In this document: in pieces, positions 34,271 to 45,424 of the stretch
Layout: each line of letters opens with the position of its first letter
Numbering within the stretch: position 1 is the first letter of the stretch
Source of the DNA: Caenorhabditis elegans
Taxonomy: Eukaryota; Nematoda; Chromadorea; Rhabditida; Rhabditidae
Reading direction: 5' to 3'
Assembly: GCF_000002985.6 (NCBI RefSeq)
Contig: NC_003279.8
Location: 14,756,001-14,820,000, forward strand
DNA length: 64,000 bases
Notes under the pieces: generated by a model
The model's database searches: none
Seen by the model: the letters and a program-made list of their open reading frames with translations, nothing else
Told to the model about the DNA's origin: nothing
Made by a program: the position numbers and the translations under genes

Positions 34271-34797
34271 ATGGGTAAGTTCGCTTTCTAAATTCAAAAA
34301 TGATTATTTTCGCATATTTTTCTCTTTTCCAGTCGATGTACCACGCAATTTCCGTCTGCTGGAAGAACTTGAAGAAGGACAAAAAGGCAAGGGAGATGGA
34401 AACATTTCGTGGGGTTTGGAGGATGACAGCGATATGACTCTCACCAGATGGACTGCTTCCATCATTGGTCCACCGAGAGTGAGTCAGCGGAATTAATCAT
34501 TTTTTATTATTAGTTTTTTGCTTTCAGACTCCATACGAATCGCGAATCTACAATCTGCAAATCCAGTGCGGCGGGAATTATCCGCGAGAGCCACCAACCG
34601 TTCGTTTCACCACCAAAGTTCACATGGTGGGAGTCAATCAGAGCAATGGAGTGATTGATAAGCGAAATTTGACAACACTTCGCAACTGGAGCAATAGTTA
34701 CATGATCAAGACCGTGCTCGAGGATATCCGCAAGAACATGATGATGGCCAAAGAGAATCTGAAATTGCAGCAACCGGCAGAGGGCGCCATGTTCTAA
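34271..34797 (+). CDS. uev-1: Ubiquitin-conjugating enzyme variant Uev1/Mms2
   Basis: Non-catalytic E2 partner of Ubc13 in making Lys63-linked ubiquitin chains. Exons 34271-34274 (only ATGG), 34333-34478, 34528-34797 give 139 residues. The core [20 protein letters not shown] and [19 protein letters not shown] are near-identical to metazoan Uev1/Mms2. The active-site cysteine region of true E2s is replaced, as expected. The four-base first coding exon is easy to miss; without it the protein would lack its start. hinf-1 follows 260 bp downstream with an acceptor before its ATG, so the two probably form an operon. Confidence 0.96.
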
Positions 34798-35036
34798 ATT
34801 CTTTTATTGATTTTTTGTATACCCAGTTTACTCTCCCCGGTAGTAGCTTTCCCCTCGAACTTTTCCCCCACACTTTATTTATAATTATTATATTATTCGC
34901 CATTCAATTTCCATGTAAAATTTTAAAATTTCAATGTGATTTTTTTATTTTTTGTTCTTCATTTTTGCGTAATTTTAACGCATTTCATACCTACCTGCTC
35001 AATTACTGTCTCTTTCGAGATTTCAATCATGTTTTT

Positions 35037-35040
35037 CAGA
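35037..35040 (+). promoter_or_regulatory. Trans-splice acceptor upstream of hinf-1
   Basis: GTTTTTCAG ends at 35039, 18 bases before the hinf-1 ATG and about 240 bp after the uev-1 stop. This is the expected position of an SL2 acceptor in an operon. Confidence 0.5.
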
Positions 35041-35057
35041 TTCAATTATCCTAAAGT

Positions 35058-37862
35058 ATGTCATATGCCGATTTGAAACCAGTCAAATTCGATTTCGACA
35101 TTCAATATCAACCATCCAGCCAGCATCCTCCGTACTATAATTCGTTTGGAATTGCCGAGCCGGATCCCCGTCATAATTTGTACGCACCAACAGCACCACC
35201 ACATCATCATCATCACCACCATCAGCACCAGCCACAACAACATTTACATTATATGATTGATAGTCAAGACTCAGATAGTCAGGATTCTGTGGACTCTTTC
35301 CGTACACCTGCACCGATCTCGTCTGCAACAAGGTTTTCTACTCACACTCCTCGAGCTTCCAGAGCGTCGAGTAACGATTCTGAGAGCGGAGAGCTTAGCG
35401 AAGAAGTTATGAATCATTGGTTGCCAATGACTTGGTGTGAACGATCGTCGGATGATCCACAAGGTAATTAATATTCAGATTTTCGACAATGAGTACTAAC
35501 GGTTCGGAAGATTTTGAACGTATATGCCCAATAGGGGTACGCATTTTAATTTCAATAAATTCTGAATTTTCAGTAGAAGATACATCGTTTAAAATTATTT
35601 AAATGTGGCTTATATATTTCGGCGGTGCTTCGAATTTATTTATAACATTCAAAAATATTGAATTTCAGAGGTTTTACACTGCTTTTAAAGTCAAGAAATT
35701 TTTTGAAAATCGGGCTACAAAATGATGTGTAAAACCTCTGAAATTCAATATTTTTTGAATTTCTAAAATGGATTCGAAGTATTGCCAAAATATAAATATA
35801 AGCCACATTGAAATCAATTTCAACGATATATTTTCACATGCTGAACCCATGGTCGCGACGAGGCTCAATCTGATCCATCACGCCAACTTTTGTTTAAAAC
35901 TAAACAATTTAATTTTTCAGTTTTCACATTCGTCTGCCTATGGGGTCAATGTGTGTCTAGCTCGTCGAGCAAGGACGAGTTCGTTGATCATTTATTCGGC
36001 CACGTGTCAGTAATCGAGGAAGGAGTTCAAAATGGGAACCATATGAATACTGTTCAGTGCAAAGTTCGCGGGTGCAACAAGCATCTCGATTCGATATTCC
36101 AACTCCACCGACACGTCTCAATGCACGTATTCCAAGCAGATTGTCAGCAAAAAGGATCAGAAGCACTGATTGAAAAGGAAGATTATATTGGAATAGAGAG
36201 TTGTGGTTTTGAGCCATGTACAAATATTAATTATGAAGGAATGCTGCTGAATTGTCAATGGGAGGATTGTGGAATGCCGTTTAACTCATTAACCGAACTG
36301 TTTGATCATGTCGGACATCACATTGATGGTGTTGGCGATGTTGATAGAATTCAACAGAATTTTTCGAGTGAGTAAGGATTTCTGGACAGTGACAATTAAA
36401 TTTCCTGAAGAAATTTGTTTTCACTTTAAAAAACTGAAATTTTCATCGAATTTTTTGTTTAACTGGACAACTTTCAATGCCGGAATTTATTTCTTACTTA
36501 ATTATCGCCCTGATTGCAGATTTTGGTCTGTTATTTCACGATTTTTTGTTGATTACGGTGATTTGTATACTAATTGACTGAAAAAGAATTTTCATCAACG
36601 AAAAATCGTGAAATACGACCTAAATTTGCAATTGAGGATGATAATTAAATAGCATCTAATTTTCCGCTCAAGATTATTCCAACAAAAAATTTCCTTTTAA
36701 ATTCTAATATTCTACACAGATGGCGACAAAAAAGTGGTGTTCCCGTGTAAATGGACCGCCTGCACACAAGTTGCCGATTCAAAAGCCAATCTCCGACGTC
36801 ACGCTCGTCACCACAGCGGTGAGAAGGTGCTCGCGTGCCCATTCTGTGCTCGATTCTTCTCCCGACGCGACAAGCTCTACGATCATTGTCTCCGACGAAC
36901 AATTCTGATGAAGAACCCGGAAATGGAAGATCCGTATCTATGCAAACTGTGTCAAAAGCGATTTGGAACTGAAAAAGCGTTATGTATGCATGTTACACGG
37001 CATTTAGTCAGTCTTACGTGCCCACTATGCTCACTTGGATTGGGTTGCCGAGCAGAACTTCATAGGCATTTAATGACAAAGCATTCAAGACGATCCAAAG
37101 ATTTCAAATGTGATACTTGCAGCAAATTGTTCTTCACAGAGGTAAGAAAAATATTTTTGTCGAATTTTTAGGAAAAATTGTAAATGAATATCAATTTATC
37201 AAGCTTCAGGCAATTTTAGATTTTAGTTCAAAAAAATGTCTTATGGGCTTTAAAATTGCCCAAATCTACCGAATTTCGTAATGAGACATTTTGAAAATTT
37301 CTCAAATTTCTACAACAAAGCTCATTTTCTGCTAAAATCAAAGTTTTTGCCAACTTCTCGGTGTCGCAGCCTTTCGAACATACTTTTTATTACAAAATAT
37401 TTTTAAAAAATTTCAAAATTTTCAGAGTGAGCTCAACCGTCACGCTGTGTACCATTCTGACGTCATGTACAGTTGCAAGCATTGTCCGGAGAAGTTTAAG
37501 TGGAAGAAACAGCTCATGAAGCATATGAAAGAACATGATGAGGTAACCGGTGTTTTTTTTTCAGAAAATCGATATAAGAAAACTCGTGGATTTATTTTAT
37601 TCTAATCGTTTAATCATCCGATTTTCAGAATTTCAATCCATCCCCATATACATGCCATTTGTGTGACCGAACATATACTACTGGATTTGCATTGGGACGC
37701 CATTTAACCCGTCAACATCGTCTCCAGATACCCTATGGATTCAGTCGTTTTACTTACAAAAAGTGTGCCGATGGACTTATGCGACTTCAGACGAAAAAGT
37801 TGTTTAGAGGAGAGTCTGGAGAGGATCAAGCCCATCACCACCATCAACATGTTCCATATTAA
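35058..37862 (+). CDS. hinf-1: C2H2 zinc-finger factor, histone nuclear factor P
   Basis: Homologue of HINFP/MIZF, an activator of histone H4 genes. Exons 35058-35463, 35921-36367, 36720-37141, 37426-37542, 37629-37862 give 541 residues. The first exon encodes a disordered N-terminus with a His run (PHHHHHHHQHQPQQH) and Ser/Asp-rich sequence. The following exons hold about nine fingers, such as CKVRGCNKHLDSIFQLHRHV, CPFCARFFSRRDKLYDHC, CKLCQKRFGTEKALCMHVTRH, CKHCPEKFKWKKQLMKH and CHLCDRTYTTGFALGRH. The GEKVLACPF linker is typical. It ends GEDQAHHHHQHVPY. Poly(A) signal AATAAA at 38395. Finger spacing and gene order support the assignment. Confidence 0.93.
35601..35810. repeat. Foldback in hinf-1 intron 1
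   Basis: Left arm ATGTGGCTTATATATTTCGG ... TTGAATTTCAGAGGTTTTAC; right arm GTAAAACCTCTGAAATTCAA ... ATATAAGCCACAT. Arms of about 85 bp with minor differences, and note that the arm contains a TTTCAG that could act as a decoy acceptor. Confidence 0.82.
36516..36632. repeat. Foldback in hinf-1 intron 2
   Basis: GCAGATTTTGGTCTGTTATT with TCACGATTTTTTGTTGAT pairs with ATCAACGAAAAATCGTGAAA and TACGACCTAAATTTGC. Confidence 0.7.
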
Positions 37863-38898
37863 ATGATTATTAAATATGTTAAATTGCCCTCACATAATTT
37901 ATCCACCTTTATGTTAAGGAAGAAGGGGGATTTCGCTCAAAAATACCACAGAAGCAACTATTTCTGAATTTCAGCTCACTTTTTTGTGGTTTAAAGCGAA
38001 TTCCCCTATTATCCACACCTCTCATTTTAATTATTCTCTTTCAGTAATATTCTGATCTCTACCCCTCTCAATCGCATGCTTTCTTTTTTTTTCCACCAAT
38101 TCTTACCAAATAATCGCCTTTTTTGTTCTATTTATTATGCTTCTATCTATTCGATCTCTCGCTCTATCCATTCTTTCCTTATTACTACACCCCTCTCACC
38201 AAGTTGTCTTACAATCAATCGATCGATGCCCCAATTCACTTTAAACACGTATGCCACGTGTCTTCTCCCACAAACACATTTGATATATACTTGTACTGTT
38301 TGCAAAATTTTCAATGTTCTAATTTATAATTTAATAATTATTTCCTTTTAACTTTGGATTTTTTTTTTCAATTATCTAATCTGAAATAAATATCTACACG
38401 TATTGTTGGACAATCAATTTGTCTCTAAATGCGGTATGAAACCAATTCATTATTTTCCAAAAAAAAAAAAAAACTATTAAAATAGGCGATTACAAAAGGA
38501 AATTTATTTAAATTCTGGAGAATTGAAAATTTTATGACTACTGAAAAACTATTTACTGATTTTCCGAAAAAGTCCAATTTTATTTTTGATGCAATTTTCT
38601 ATATTTTTCTTAAAAACTGATTGACATTCTTTGTAAATGAAAATTAAAAAAAAAAACTGAATTTCTCGATTTTCAACAAAAAAACGACAAAATATGTAAC
38701 TTTTAAGAGTTAAATTTCAATTTCTCTGAAACAATGTCAGAATGTTTTTTCTTTCTAAAAACGGTGAAAAATTATCGAATTCGAGAACTTAACTTGATTT
38801 CGAACTTTAAAAATTCAAAACATACCGATAATTGCCGGATTGTTGAAAATTTAAATTGCTAATTGTAAGACCCCAATAAAATAATATTTCATCTTCAG
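37863..38898. other. Intergenic hinf-1 to S27 homologue
   Basis: Holds the hinf-1 3' UTR to the AATAAA at 38395-38400, a small hairpin at about 37922-38008 (GGGGGATTTCGCT paired with AGCGAATTCCCC), a 15-A run near 38458 and AT-rich sequence. No gene supported. An acceptor CATCTTCAG abuts the next ATG directly. Confidence 0.45.
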
Positions 38899-41047
38899 AT
38901 GCTCTCTAAAAACCTTCTTCGAACTTTTATAACTCGCCGAAATTTCCAAAAATCCATTCGACAGCCCGTTCTCTCCTCAAGTTTTTCACTGGAAAAAGAG
39001 TGGTCGGATCGCCACGTGGCTCTTGGTAAACTCGGATTGGGTGGAGACTATGAATGGATCAGTGCTGTACAGAAGAAGTTTATTGGTGGTGGATATGCAA
39101 GTGCAGTTGATGTTGATGCAGCTGTATGTGTTGCTGAGCAGAAAGATCAAGTAATAATCAGTTTATTAAATTAAAGGAGAGTACCTAAATCTGAGAAATA
39201 TTAATATTTTTAAATGACCCCCAATTTTCCCCTCATTCCTAATAATTTTGAATTTTTTCACTAAGATATTGAGGATCAAGGGAGAAGGGTTGGGGGTAAT
39301 TCAAAAATAAATCTCAGAAATCGGTACTCCACCTTTAAATAAGCTTTTGTATGGATAATAATCAATTTTTCAGGTAGATGACGTCATCGAACTACTGTAT
39401 AAGCTTCGGCATAGTGTGAAAGCAGCAGAAAAGTTGGAATCAAGTGAATATGCAATTGTTCGACTGCTTCTCAAATACCAACCGGAGACTATTATCACGT
39501 TGGCTAATGACCCGGTAAGGATAGTCATAGGAGATCACTATAAAATCGAAAAGTAATACAGATCAACTATGGCGTATTTCTGAATCAACATCTTGCCTGC
39601 ATTGTCATTGATCATTTTCTGAAGACGTCAAATATTCAAGCGGCCGCTCGTATTGTTACATGGATGATTCAACAAGAAGAACTTGATAATGAGCTTTTGA
39701 ATATTCTTGGATTATATGTTTGTGCAAAATGGGTTGAATTACCTGTTGAGCAACAGACGCTTGATCTCGGAGGTGCAGATGATGAGGAAGAGGATATTAA
39801 TGATGATGATATTGTAGGAAAATAATATTTCTATTATTATTATTTAAATGTCATCAATTTCAGAGAACATTCAAATTCCCATATCTCAAAAATGACAGCT
39901 TTGATGAACACTTTGATCTTTCAAATCCTCATCATTTAATCGGAAAGTCTCTTCAATGGCTGTCCCGGGACACGAAATTTATCGATTCTCAACTGAAATC
40001 CAGTTTAAATGCTCTTGGAGCAGTGCTCTTTGAAAAACTCGCAGAAGCCAATTCGACGATTTCCACGGCGATTCCGTGTGTTAAATCAATTGTGGCTGGG
40101 AAATTGGCTGGGAAAGAGGAAGAAGCCGGTGTGAAAAACATTTTGGAGTCTATCGGAGAGGTTGAAGAGGCAAAGGAGAAACTCAGTGATATTATTTTGG
40201 AACATTTGAAGAAAATTCAGGTATGATTGAGAATATTTTAAATTTCAAATTTTCAATTGAGAAAATGTAATAATTTTAAAAAAATAGATTTTTGTTCCGG
40301 TTTTCAGAAAAAAGTTTAAAACGTGATATTTCTTCGATTTATCCAATTTTTCAGTGCTTCCTATAAAAATTGGAATAAAACGTAGTAAAATGTAAAACAT
40401 AATACTTGAAAAAATGTCGCTAATTAATTTTTTTCCGAAAAATTCGTTACACGGTGAGTTCAAAAAAGTTAGTTTCCTGCCGCTTGACAAGTCAAATTTC
40501 AAATTTTAACTAATTTTACGTCATTTCAACATAATTTTTTTATAAAAGTTTTCAAGAAGTTTCATTATGAAATTCGGAGTTTTCAACAAAAAAAAATTGG
40601 GTCTAATAAAGCAATAAAGAACATTCGACTACACCACCTTTAAAAAGAGACATACCGAGAATGCAGATTTATCAACACACCGTTGATTTCAATTATTCAC
40701 ACACACTTTTAATAAATCTTAATCCAAAATTCCGTTTTTTCTGGATATTTTAAAACTTTAAACAATTTTTTCAGGTCAGCGAAGAAGATTCTCTCTGCGC
40801 CGTGCAAACGAAGCTCTTCGGGGAATGGAATGAACGTCGTCAGGCTTTGGCGAAATCTCAAGCTCAAAAAGTGTTGCTCCGATTACGTCAAGATGAGATT
40901 CGTGGAGAGCTGAAACAGTTGGACGAGCAAGAAGAACAAATGAGCTTTTTCAAGAATCGATTAATCTGGGAGAAACGGGCCGCCGAAAATACACAAATCG
41001 ATGAAGAATCTAAACAGAGACATAAGAAGAAAGAATCTACTGTTTAA
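38899..41047 (+). CDS. Mitochondrial ribosomal protein mS27 homologue
   Basis: PPR-like protein of the mitochondrial small subunit. Exons 38899-39150, 39374-39514, 39562-39813, 39864-40220, 40775-41047 give 424 residues (human MRPS27: 414). The N-terminus MLSKNLLRTFITRRNFQKS is a good mitochondrial presequence (Arg/Ser-rich, no acids). The segment VDDVIELLYKLRHS, then NYGVFLNQHLACIVIDHFLK and the following AARIVTWMIQQEE, aligns with the helical repeat of MRPS27 (EYYLYKFRHS ... [20 protein letters not shown]). An acidic stretch DDEEEDINDDDI and a charged coiled-coil-like C-terminus follow. The family assignment is from remembered similarity and is good, but the worm gene name is not certain, so no symbol is given. 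Confidence 0.85.
39176..39335. repeat. Foldback filling mS27 intron 1
   Basis: GGAGAGTACCTAAATCTGAG pairs with CTCAGAAATCGGTACTCCAC, and CCCCCAATTTTCCC pairs with GGAGAAGGGTTGGGGG. It occupies most of the 223-bp intron 39151-39373. Confidence 0.7.
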
Positions 41048-41550
41048 ATATGCAATTTTTGTGAAAAATTATGAATTTCAGAGTGTTTTAGTATAGTTTT
41101 TTTCTTCGTTGCTCTATTGTTTCTTTCTCGTTGTTTTCTAGTTTTTTCATAAAATATTGAAAAATTATTAATTTTAATTGCTTTTTCGTTTTTTTTTGGT
41201 TATTTGTCCAGTTTGAATATCTATTTATCTTAAATTAAATTTTTTTTGCAAAAAACGATAATTCTTTGGATTTTCCAGTGTCTCAGCAAAAATCTTTTAA
41301 AAAATTGAATTTTTTTTATTTGAAAAACTGAAATTTTTCGATTTTAGTTTATTTTTTTCGAAAAAGAAATTGGCAAATTTAAATTGAATTAAAAAAAAAA
41401 TAAAAGGAAAAAAAAAACGAAAAATTGTTCAGATTTTTTAGAGTTTTCTTGAAAAATTATTTTATTTATTTATTTATTGTTTTCTTCTGCTGAAAAAAAC
41501 TTGCTAAAAAGAAGACGGATAAATTCCCCGGGAAACTATAAATTTTATAG

Positions 41551-42612
<1,062 letters not shown>

Positions 42613-42830
42613 TAAATTTAATAGTTAAAATTTATTTTGATACGTGCTACTTTATTGATCTCTTTGTATTTATTTGAAATTTCTATCTGAAAATTGTAAT
42701 AAAACAATGTATCGAGCCAATTTTATTTCTTTCAGTCAACTATCTGAAATCGAATTATGATTTTATTTGCAAAATTTTAGTTATTTCTTTAAAGCGTTGC
42801 ATTCCATAGTTTTATTACATACGCCGGTTT

Positions 42831-42897
42831 GTGGATTTACCGGAAGTTTTCAATTCTGGCAAATTGCCGGATATCAGATTTGCCGGCAATTTAGAGC
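42831..42897. repeat. Small GCCGG-type fragment
   Basis: ACGCCGGTTTGTGGATTTAC then CGGAAGTTTTCAATTCTGGC and TTGCCGGCAATTT. Two decayed units without inverted ends. Confidence 0.55.
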
Positions 42898-43680
42898 GAT
42901 TTTTTTATGACGAAAACACTTGAAACTTTGCCTTTTTAAAATTGTTTTCTTTCGATAGTTTTATAGAATTTTCTGCCAAGCAGCCTCTAATAAATGCCGA
43001 GTGTGGCGACTCCGCCCCTTTTTCGCGTTTTTTCGCGTTTTTTTTGGCTTGCGAAAAAATGTCCCCTTTTGTTTTCGTTAATAACTCCAGAGCCGTGTGA
43101 TTTCATGATCTAATATTTGAAATCCTACTAGAAATATTTTGCCCCACGGTGGAGCAAAAAACGGCACTAAGTTTGGAGCAAAACTGAGCCCAGGACGGCT
43201 TTCCCCAGTTTGAAAAAAATTTTTGTTGCTCTTTTTACCCCCAAAAAAGCATGTTTTAATTGAATTAAAATTCGGGTTTTGCTCTGTTTTGTTTCAAACT
43301 CATGTGCAAGATACTACTCAGAGAGACTGATTTTTTGAAAAAAAGTTTGAGTTCATAAGTGCAAATGGAAAAAAGTTGTGATAAAACAAAAGGCCAAAAA
43401 ATGACATTTTGCCAAAAAAATTTTTTTTTCCGAAAAAGTAGTTTTTCGTCATTATCTCAAGTTCTACTTCATCTTTTTTGATGTTTTTTTGTTTACCCCA
43501 CGTAAAAAAGTACGCTGAACACGATTTTCAACTCAGAATTGGAAAAAGTTCTATGAGTCGGCCGAGCAAGACGAATAAGTGCCAAATTTTGCACACTTCC
43601 CCTATTTCGCGAATCTACTTTTTCAATCATAACTCGGTCAGTTTTCAATTTTTCTTAGTTTTCCAAAAATTGACGTGTAG

Positions 43681-43915
43681 GTCTCATCAAGACTCAGTCA
43701 AGAGCGAGTCACGGCAACTCGGTCCAAAACCATTTCTAATTAGTAAACTCTCAAAAACCACAACTAAATAGCTTAAAACCATTGTAAATTAGCTTATTTT
43801 TGCTAATTAGCAATGATTTTAAGCTAATTAGTTGTGGTTTTTGAGAGTTTACTAATTAGAAATGGTTTTGGACCGAGTTGCCGTGACTCGCTCTTGACTG
43901 AGGACGCATCGAGAC
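43681..43915. repeat. Almost perfect foldback, about 85-bp arms
   Basis: Left arm CAAGAGCGAGTCACGGCAAC TCGGTCC ... AACTCTCAAAAACCAC; the right arm is its reverse complement, ending GGACCGAGTTGCCGTGAC. The centre, around TTAGCTTATTTTTGCTAATT, is itself partly palindromic. Arm identity is the highest of all foldbacks in the window, suggesting recent origin or gene conversion between arms. Confidence 0.9.
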
Positions 43916-44366
43916 ATATAAAATTTGTAAAAAGTTCAGTGGGAAAATTTTTCAAGAAAAAAATAATTCAAAAATTTAGTACTGGGGGGAGTGGTTTCCT
44001 GGGTCTCCTGAACATTTTTTCCACTAAAGTTTTGCGGAATGTATTTTTGATTCATAGTTTTTGATTTTCGCATTAGAAATACTCTGCCAAGAGATATTAT
44101 TTTTATTAATTTTTAGGCCAAAACTTGTTTTCTTCTATACATCTGTTTGTGTACAAGATATAGCCCTCAACTGTACGTCTCCTTTTTGGGAAATCAATAA
44201 TGAGTACAATCCTGTAATAAAATTTTCAAATATTCGTTTTCCCGCTGACATATCAGTAATAAACGGTTTTCGAACGCCTTTTCTCAAAATGTAATTATTG
44301 AAGAAAGCGGAATCGAAAGACGACTTCCTCCAGAAAATTTTCTTCCCTAGATCCCAGTTTGAGGTG

Positions 44367-44437
44367 TCTCCCGCATGGCCGAGTGGTTAGTGCGTATGAC
44401 TGCAGAAATTTTGGTTGTTGGTTCAATTCTACCAAGT
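44367..44437 (+). pseudogene. tRNA-like relic (tRNA pseudogene or SINE head)
   Basis: TGGCCGAGTGGTTAGTGCG is a good A box and GGTTCAATTCTACC a fair B box. Between them CTGCAGA looks like an anticodon loop (GCA). The anticodon stem does not pair and the acceptor stem is poor, so it is probably not a working tRNA. Confidence 0.45.
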
Positions 44438-44659
44438 GACAAATTTTTTTGTTTTTTGTGAGTAATCGGGATTCGAATAGAAATACTCAATTTTATACAA
44501 AATATGGGTGCGTCTCCCCTAATATAAAGCCTCCTCAAACTTCAATCAATCAAAACTCAGCTTTAACTGATTCATCGGGTGCATCTGTTTTTGGTCAAAC
44601 CGAACTCAAAAATTAAGAAGACCCCTATTGACCTACTGAAATTTTCACAAACCCTCTAA

Positions 44660-44744
44660 CAGGTTCGAGGCGAAGCCGAGAGCCTACGCCCGGCAAGGGG
44701 ACTCGCCTTACACCCCCTACAACTGGCGGGCCCGCAGGGCCCGT
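44660..44744. other. GC-rich island of unknown nature
   Basis: About 85 bp at roughly 65 percent GC inside AT-rich DNA, with CGAGGCGAAGCCGAGAGCC and GGCGGGCCCGCAGGGCCCG. It directly precedes a GCCGG-type element. No gene or RNA recognised. Confidence 0.5.
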
Positions 44745-44759
44745 TAGTCTTACTTTTCG

Positions 44760-44905
44760 AAATAGATTCAGGATGCGCACAATTTTGCGGATTGGAATTG
44801 AAAGACTGAAATTTCCAAAAAAAAATATGCAAACCGAAAATTTTCGGAAAATCGGCATGTTGCCGGTTTGGCGATTTGTAGGAAATTTCATTTCCGGCAA
44901 TTCTT
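44760..44905. mobile_element. Decayed GCCGG-type element
   Basis: Shares the core CAGGATGCGCACAATTTTGC with the copies at 8420 and 30385, then GGCATGTTGCCGGTTTGGCG and TTTCCGGCAATTC. Confidence 0.5.
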
Positions 44906-45173
44906 ACATACGTACTGTGTGAAAACTATTACGGTAACACTTATTCAGAGAGTTAAGCAACATATTTGACGCGTAAAAATCTCGAAGCGAAAACTACAGT
45001 AATTATTTAAACGACTACTGTAGCGTTGGTGTCGATTTACGTTCTCGATTTTCGAATTTCTGTTCGAATGGTGACAGCGATTTTCAATTTTCTTTCGCTT
45101 TTTGTCATTTTGGCGTTTTCTTTAAATATTTTATCCATTGATAAATGATTTCCATATAAAGTCAGAATTTTTT

Positions 45174-45424
45174 TCGGCTCTCGGCTCTCGCCAAGAGCCG
45201 AAAAAGCTCCAAAATGCCGGCTCGCGGCTTGCGCCGAGAGCCGAAAAAACACCTAATCTTTCGGCTCTTGGCGGGCGCCAAGAGCCGAGTCCCATCATTC
45301 TATTCGGCTCTCTGCTCTCGCTGAGAGCCGAGTCAAAATTTTTCTCGGCTCTCGGCTCCTGCCGAGAGCCGACAAAAGCCCAAAATGTCGGCTTTCGGCT
45401 CGCGCGGAGAGCCGAGAGCCGCAC
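45174..45424. repeat. GGCTCTCGGC palindromic repeat cluster
   Basis: About five hairpin-like blocks of the form CGGCTCTCGGC...GCCGAGAGCCG separated by 20-30 bp AT-rich spacers (AAAAAGCTCCAAAATG, TCCCATCATTCTATT). Both strands stay open because of the codon-like GAGAGCC words. It is a local cluster of a dispersed palindrome. Confidence 0.85.

Noticed and set aside
44367..44437. Functional tRNA gene
   Set aside because: Promoter boxes are present but the anticodon and acceptor stems do not pair; kept only as a relic.
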